The position numbers and the translations under genes were made by a program. The notes under the pieces were generated by a model. It saw only the letters and a list, made by a program, of their open reading frames with translations, made no database searches and was not told the DNA's origin. Below, in pieces: positions 13,894 through 16,910 of a DNA stretch of 16,910 nucleotides (its first letter is position 1; the number at the start of each line of letters is the position of its first letter). The stretch is from JANXVV01 sp038230975 (lineage in GTDB: Bacteria > Planctomycetota > Phycisphaerae > Tepidisphaerales > Tepidisphaeraceae), in the NCBI GenBank assembly GCA_038230975.1, contig JBBRMF010000098.1:1-16910 (forward strand), written 5' to 3'.

Positions 13894-15276
13894 ATGGTCC
13901 ATTCCAAATGTCTCCGGGTGGGACGCGTCACCCTTTATTCACGCGGCAAGACCTGGTGTCTGCGGTACTTTGAAAACGGCCGGCGGCGGCAGGTACGGGT
14001 CGGCCCTGACAAGAATGCCGCTCGGCAGCTGGCGGCACAGGTGAACGCTCAGCTCGAAGTGGGTGCGCCTGCGGCCACGAGCTTTGAGCCGATCGGCATT
14101 CCCGAACTCCGCACGCGCTGGCTGGAGCATCACGAACACGTGCTGCGCTCCTCGGTCTCGACGATCGATCGATATCGCAGCGCCAGTGAACATCTGCTCC
14201 GCTTCATCCGCGATGTCCAACCGATCAAGCATGTTTCCCAGTTTCGCGAAACCCACGCCGAGGCTTGCGTGCGGTACCTACGCGAACTCAAGGTGGCTCC
14301 GAACGGTCACGCCCACACCGCCAAACGTCATTTGAAGGACAAGGGGATCAAGTTTGTTCTGGAAGTCTGCCGCACCCTGTTCAGCTTCGCGCTCAAGCGC
14401 CGTCATCTTCCGCCCTATTCGGAAAATCCTTTCACCACGATCCAGATTGACCGGATTCCCATCGAGGATGCCAAACCGATCACGCTCTTTACCGCCGAGC
14501 AGGAGTGTCAATTCCTCGAGGCCTGTGATGACTGGCAACTCCCGATCTTCGCCACATTGATGTACACCGGGATGCGGCCCGGTGAATTAACCCATCTACT
14601 TCTGTCTGAGAACGTCAACCTCGGGGAAGGTTGGGTGCACGTGCGAAACAAGCCGGAACTCGGATGGCAAGTCAAAACCCGCAACGAGCGCCAGATTCCG
14701 CTCATTCCGGAACTGGTCGAGATTCTCCGGTTCCGCTTTCGGGATCGCTGCACGGGACCCCTCTTTCAGCGCAGGCGGTCTGACGTCGGGGAGGGATGCG
14801 CCATGGCGAAGCTGGCATCCGCCCCCCTCCGCGCCGAGTTGGAACGGCGTAACGCGTTACAAAATGTGGAGTCAAAACGCGTCGACCGCGCCCAGCAGCG
14901 ACGGCTCGCGAAACGGCTCTGGGTGGAGATGGGTTTCCTTCGTGAAGATCGTCTTCGCGGGGAATTCATGAAACTGACGGCGGCGATCGAGCTGCCCCAG
15001 GTGACTGCGCCCAAGAGCCTGCGGCACATGTTTGCCACGCGGCTGCAGGAAACGAATGTCGATCCACTGATCCGCAACCAGTTGATGGGTCATATCCCGT
15101 TCGGCGATGCCAAGGGCAAGGGCCCCCTCGGCATGACCGGGATCTATACCCATGCGAGTCCGGCGACGATCCGGCGTCAGCTGTTCGATGCGATGCGCAC
15201 CCGACCGGCGACGGAGATCCTGCAGCGCTGGCTGAAACACCATGCGCAAACCGGCTCAACCCAATCCGATGGATGA
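13894..15276 (+). CDS. Tyrosine recombinase (integrase), first of a convergent pair
   Basis: 460 residues: an N-terminal arm-type DNA-binding part (1-60, with GRRRQVRVG), a SAM-like core-binding domain (about 70-180), and a catalytic domain (about 195-440). Catalytic residues: R228 in TGMRPGEL, K261 in the hairpin WQVKTRNERQIPL, R377 in KSLRH, H400 in LMGH and Tyr418 in IYTH. The usual first His of HxxR is Lys (K374). Residues about 295-368 form a charged helical insert (LRAELERRNAL, RAQQRRLAKRLW) before box II. The enzyme is likely active in strand exchange. The gene lies 134 bases after tRNA-Ser, suggesting it integrates an element at that tRNA. It shares the 'ACDDWQL' segment and domain plan with the second recombinase, so the two are paralogues. 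The ATG has GAGGA seven bases upstream. Confidence 0.88.
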   Translation: MVHSKCLRVGRVTLYSRGKTWCLRYFENGRRRQVRVGPDKNAARQLAAQVNAQLEVGAPAATSFEPIGIPELRTRWLEHHEHVLRSSVSTIDRYRSASEHLLRFIRDVQPIKHVSQFRETHAEACVRYLRELKVAPNGHAHTAKRHLKDKGIKFVLEVCRTLFSFALKRRHLPPYSENPFTTIQIDRIPIEDAKPITLFTAEQECQFLEACDDWQLPIFATLMYTGMRPGELTHLLLSENVNLGEGWVHVRNKPELGWQVKTRNERQIPLIPELVEILRFRFRDRCTGPLFQRRRSDVGEGCAMAKLASAPLRAELERRNALQNVESKRVDRAQQRRLAKRLWVEMGFLREDRLRGEFMKLTAAIELPQVTAPKSLRHMFATRLQETNVDPLIRNQLMGHIPFGDAKGKGPLGMTGIYTHASPATIRRQLFDAMRTRPATEILQRWLKHHAQTGSTQSDG

Positions 15277-15303
15277 CGCGGAGCCGTGGGGCGTGATCGT
15301 GTC

Positions 15304-15339
15304 GGGCCACCCAGCCGGGGTCAGGGGGGTGGGTGGCCC
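15304..15339. terminator. Shared hairpin between the convergent recombinase genes
   Basis: GGGCCACCCA (15304-15313) and TGGGTGGCCC (15330-15339) form a perfect 10-bp stem with a 16-base loop. The right arm lies inside the last codons of the minus-strand recombinase (stop at 15321). It probably terminates transcription from both sides. Confidence 0.6.
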
Positions 15340-16874
15340 TTCACAGCGCGGCTGCGCAGTACCTCGATCAACGGTGCCAGTTCCCGCGCCGCGGCAGCCT
15401 GGTAATGTTCGGCGGTTTTGTTGAGGTGCGTGTAAGTCACGATAGCGCCCCGTCCGGGGTTTTGCCCGAGCAGATAGCGGCGCTCGTGCTCGGGCATGCC
15501 CCCGTTGGCCAAGGCGGTGTTACACGCATGACGAAAATCCTTGATCGTCGCTTCCACCGGCCACCCAAGCGTTTTGGAAATCCGGGTGAACTCCCCCTGT
15601 ATCCGCTTGTAGGTCAATCCCCCCGCCTCCTGAAGCAGGCGATCGCGAATGACGATCCGCTCACAGGCACCCATCGCTCGGTCTTTTTCACAGCGGCGCG
15701 CAAATTCCGAGGCCAGTCCGGCTAAACGGGTATCCAACGTTCTTTTTTTGACGCCATCGCTCGATGGCCGACGACAAAAGAGAAGGCCTTGGGCGGATGG
15801 GTGAGCAGATGGCCAAAGCAGCGCAGAGACCTCTGGAAGCAATGGGAGTCGTTTATTGCGCCGACCCTTGGTCATATACCCCAGCGACTCGATGCAGTTG
15901 ACATTCAGAAATTGGCGATCCATCTGTTCATGGAACAAAAAATGGAGTTCGCTGGGCCGAAGGCCATACAGTGCCAGCAGGCTGAACACGCGCAGTTGCC
16001 AGTCATCGCAGGCCCGCAGGAACTCCGCGGCCATGGTGATCGTGATATCCGGTTCTCCCGCCATGTCTTTGGCCACGCGCCGGCGTTCGATGATCTGCCG
16101 ACGGAAGGGATTCCGGAATCCGTCTGGCAGCAGATGACCCCGATCGGGGTCCGCCGCCCACTCGAAAAGCGCGCGGACCGCATCCAGCACAAAATCCTGA
16201 CTTTTCATTTTCAGGCGAGTGCTGTTCGAGCGGCCATTCGGAGAAACCAGTCGCGTCGACAGGAAAGCGCTGAATTCCAGCGCGAACGCGCGGTCCACGC
16301 GCGCCGCGTAGGGATACGCCGAAATCTTCCGAGGGCTCTGCGTGAACTGGAGGTAATGTTCCAGGGCCGAGGCATATCGGCGCGCGGTGGCAGAAGCGAT
16401 GGATTGAGCATCGGCCCGGCGGTTCAAATCCCGGCGGAACTGCTGAACCAGTTCTGCGTGTGTCAAGCGCCGACCGGCGTATCCTGAAGAGCGAACATCG
16501 TTAAGACGCTGGGAAATCTGCCGCGCCCGGGCGATGGCGTCGATCAGATCCCCCTCAACTCGGTCATACAGCGTCCGCTTCACCGAGGGATCCCAGAAGT
16601 GCAGCAGATAGTGTCCGGCTCGGGAATAGATTCGAACAGACCGAGGGATCACGACGCCGGGCGGGAAGCTCTGGATGCGTACGGGCCCATGCTTTTTGGC
16701 GTACTTCGGACGCCACGCACCCTTTGTCATCCTGCATGCTGCGCCCACCTGGTCGGTGGAGGATCGGATGGGTTCCGTGGGGCGTTCGGGGTTTTCTGGG
16801 GGATGGCGCTGTCCGCCTCGGTCGCCCCGGGTGGCTGGAACTGTTGCGAAGATCTCGATCGGGGTCGGGTCCAT
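15321..16874 (-). CDS. Tyrosine recombinase-like protein, second of a convergent pair
   Basis: 517 residues from the first Met. The first 48 are Pro/Arg/Thr-rich and unlike a folded domain, so the start may be Met49 at 16730 (469 residues); neither start has a good ribosome binding site. The core-binding domain is about 138-260 and the catalytic domain about 275-505. Visible catalytic positions: R306 in YGLRPSEL, K336 in MTKGRRNKRLPL, R448 in IKDFRH and Tyr481 in TYTH. The first His of HxxR is Lys (K445), as in its paralogue, and the later His is Gln (Q471 in LLGQ). Segments ACDDWQL, GEF and the box II context match the other recombinase. Activity may be reduced or require the partner. Residues 350-425 hold the same kind of charged insert. 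It faces the first recombinase, 44 bases apart. Confidence 0.82.
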   Translation of the reverse strand: MDPTPIEIFATVPATRGDRGGQRHPPENPERPTEPIRSSTDQVGAACRMTKGAWRPKYAKKHGPVRIQSFPPGVVIPRSVRIYSRAGHYLLHFWDPSVKRTLYDRVEGDLIDAIARARQISQRLNDVRSSGYAGRRLTHAELVQQFRRDLNRRADAQSIASATARRYASALEHYLQFTQSPRKISAYPYAARVDRAFALEFSAFLSTRLVSPNGRSNSTRLKMKSQDFVLDAVRALFEWAADPDRGHLLPDGFRNPFRRQIIERRRVAKDMAGEPDITITMAAEFLRACDDWQLRVFSLLALYGLRPSELHFLFHEQMDRQFLNVNCIESLGYMTKGRRNKRLPLLPEVSALLWPSAHPSAQGLLFCRRPSSDGVKKRTLDTRLAGLASEFARRCEKDRAMGACERIVIRDRLLQEAGGLTYKRIQGEFTRISKTLGWPVEATIKDFRHACNTALANGGMPEHERRYLLGQNPGRGAIVTYTHLNKTAEHYQAAAARELAPLIEVLRSRAVKGHPPP

Positions 16875-16910
16875 CGATAATGCCCGCCGATGACGGTCGG
16901 GTTTATAGAG

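Noticed and set aside
15789..16487. 232-codon plus-strand frame inside the second recombinase
   Set aside because: Antisense to a gene with clear recombinase motifs; no family resemblance.
13740..16910. Second copy of the tRNA-Ser 3' end as an attachment site
   Set aside because: I searched by eye for GTTCGAATC and CCCTCTCC downstream and found no repeat, so the far end, if any, is outside the window.

Overview
The window looks like ordinary chromosome of a moderately GC-rich Gram-negative bacterium, most likely a planctomycete (Planctomycetota, possibly Phycisphaerae-like). This assignment is inference. It rests on the 'DWPAFRG..RDG' entry motif in a PQQ-type propeller protein, a secreted glycosidase-like protein with a PEP-CTERM tail, a HicB antitoxin with an 'RPFDP.IL' N-terminal extension, several small palindromic repeats between genes, and loosely organised operons. 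No rRNA, CRISPR array or insertion sequence with a transposase was seen.

Positions 1-2700: the first codons of a minus-strand gene run off the left edge. After a divergent intergenic region comes a membrane-anchored beta-propeller protein, then a DUF433 antitoxin gene whose stop codon overlaps a 37-codon ORF. That small ORF looks like the C-terminal remnant of a deleted PIN-like (DUF5615-type) toxin.

Positions 2700-6700: minus-strand tyrS sits behind a CPBP-type membrane protease gene, and the two are probably co-transcribed. Divergent from them is trpC (tryptophan synthesis). Convergent with trpC is a complete hicAB toxin-antitoxin pair. hicA has a near-consensus promoter placed so that its mRNA would start at or next to the ATG, i.e. 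leaderless.

Positions 6700-13660: a secreted protein of unknown function (minus), moaA (molybdenum cofactor synthesis), a second secreted protein of unknown function, a PEP-CTERM glycosidase-like protein, and a minus-strand OsmC-type peroxidase. A 139-bp gap before osmC holds three strong hairpins, two of which form an inverted REP-like pair.

Positions 13600-16910: tRNA-Ser(GGA) with its own promoter and a strong downstream hairpin, then two convergent, mutually related tyrosine recombinase genes that share a terminator-like hairpin. In both recombinases the first His of the HxxR box is Lys, and in the second the later His is Gln. The first is preceded by repeated TTTGTAGCGCT motifs and a perfect palindrome that contains its Shine-Dalgarno sequence. 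This looks like the integration end of an element inserted beside the tRNA gene; its other end is not in the window. It is the part most likely to hold something undescribed.
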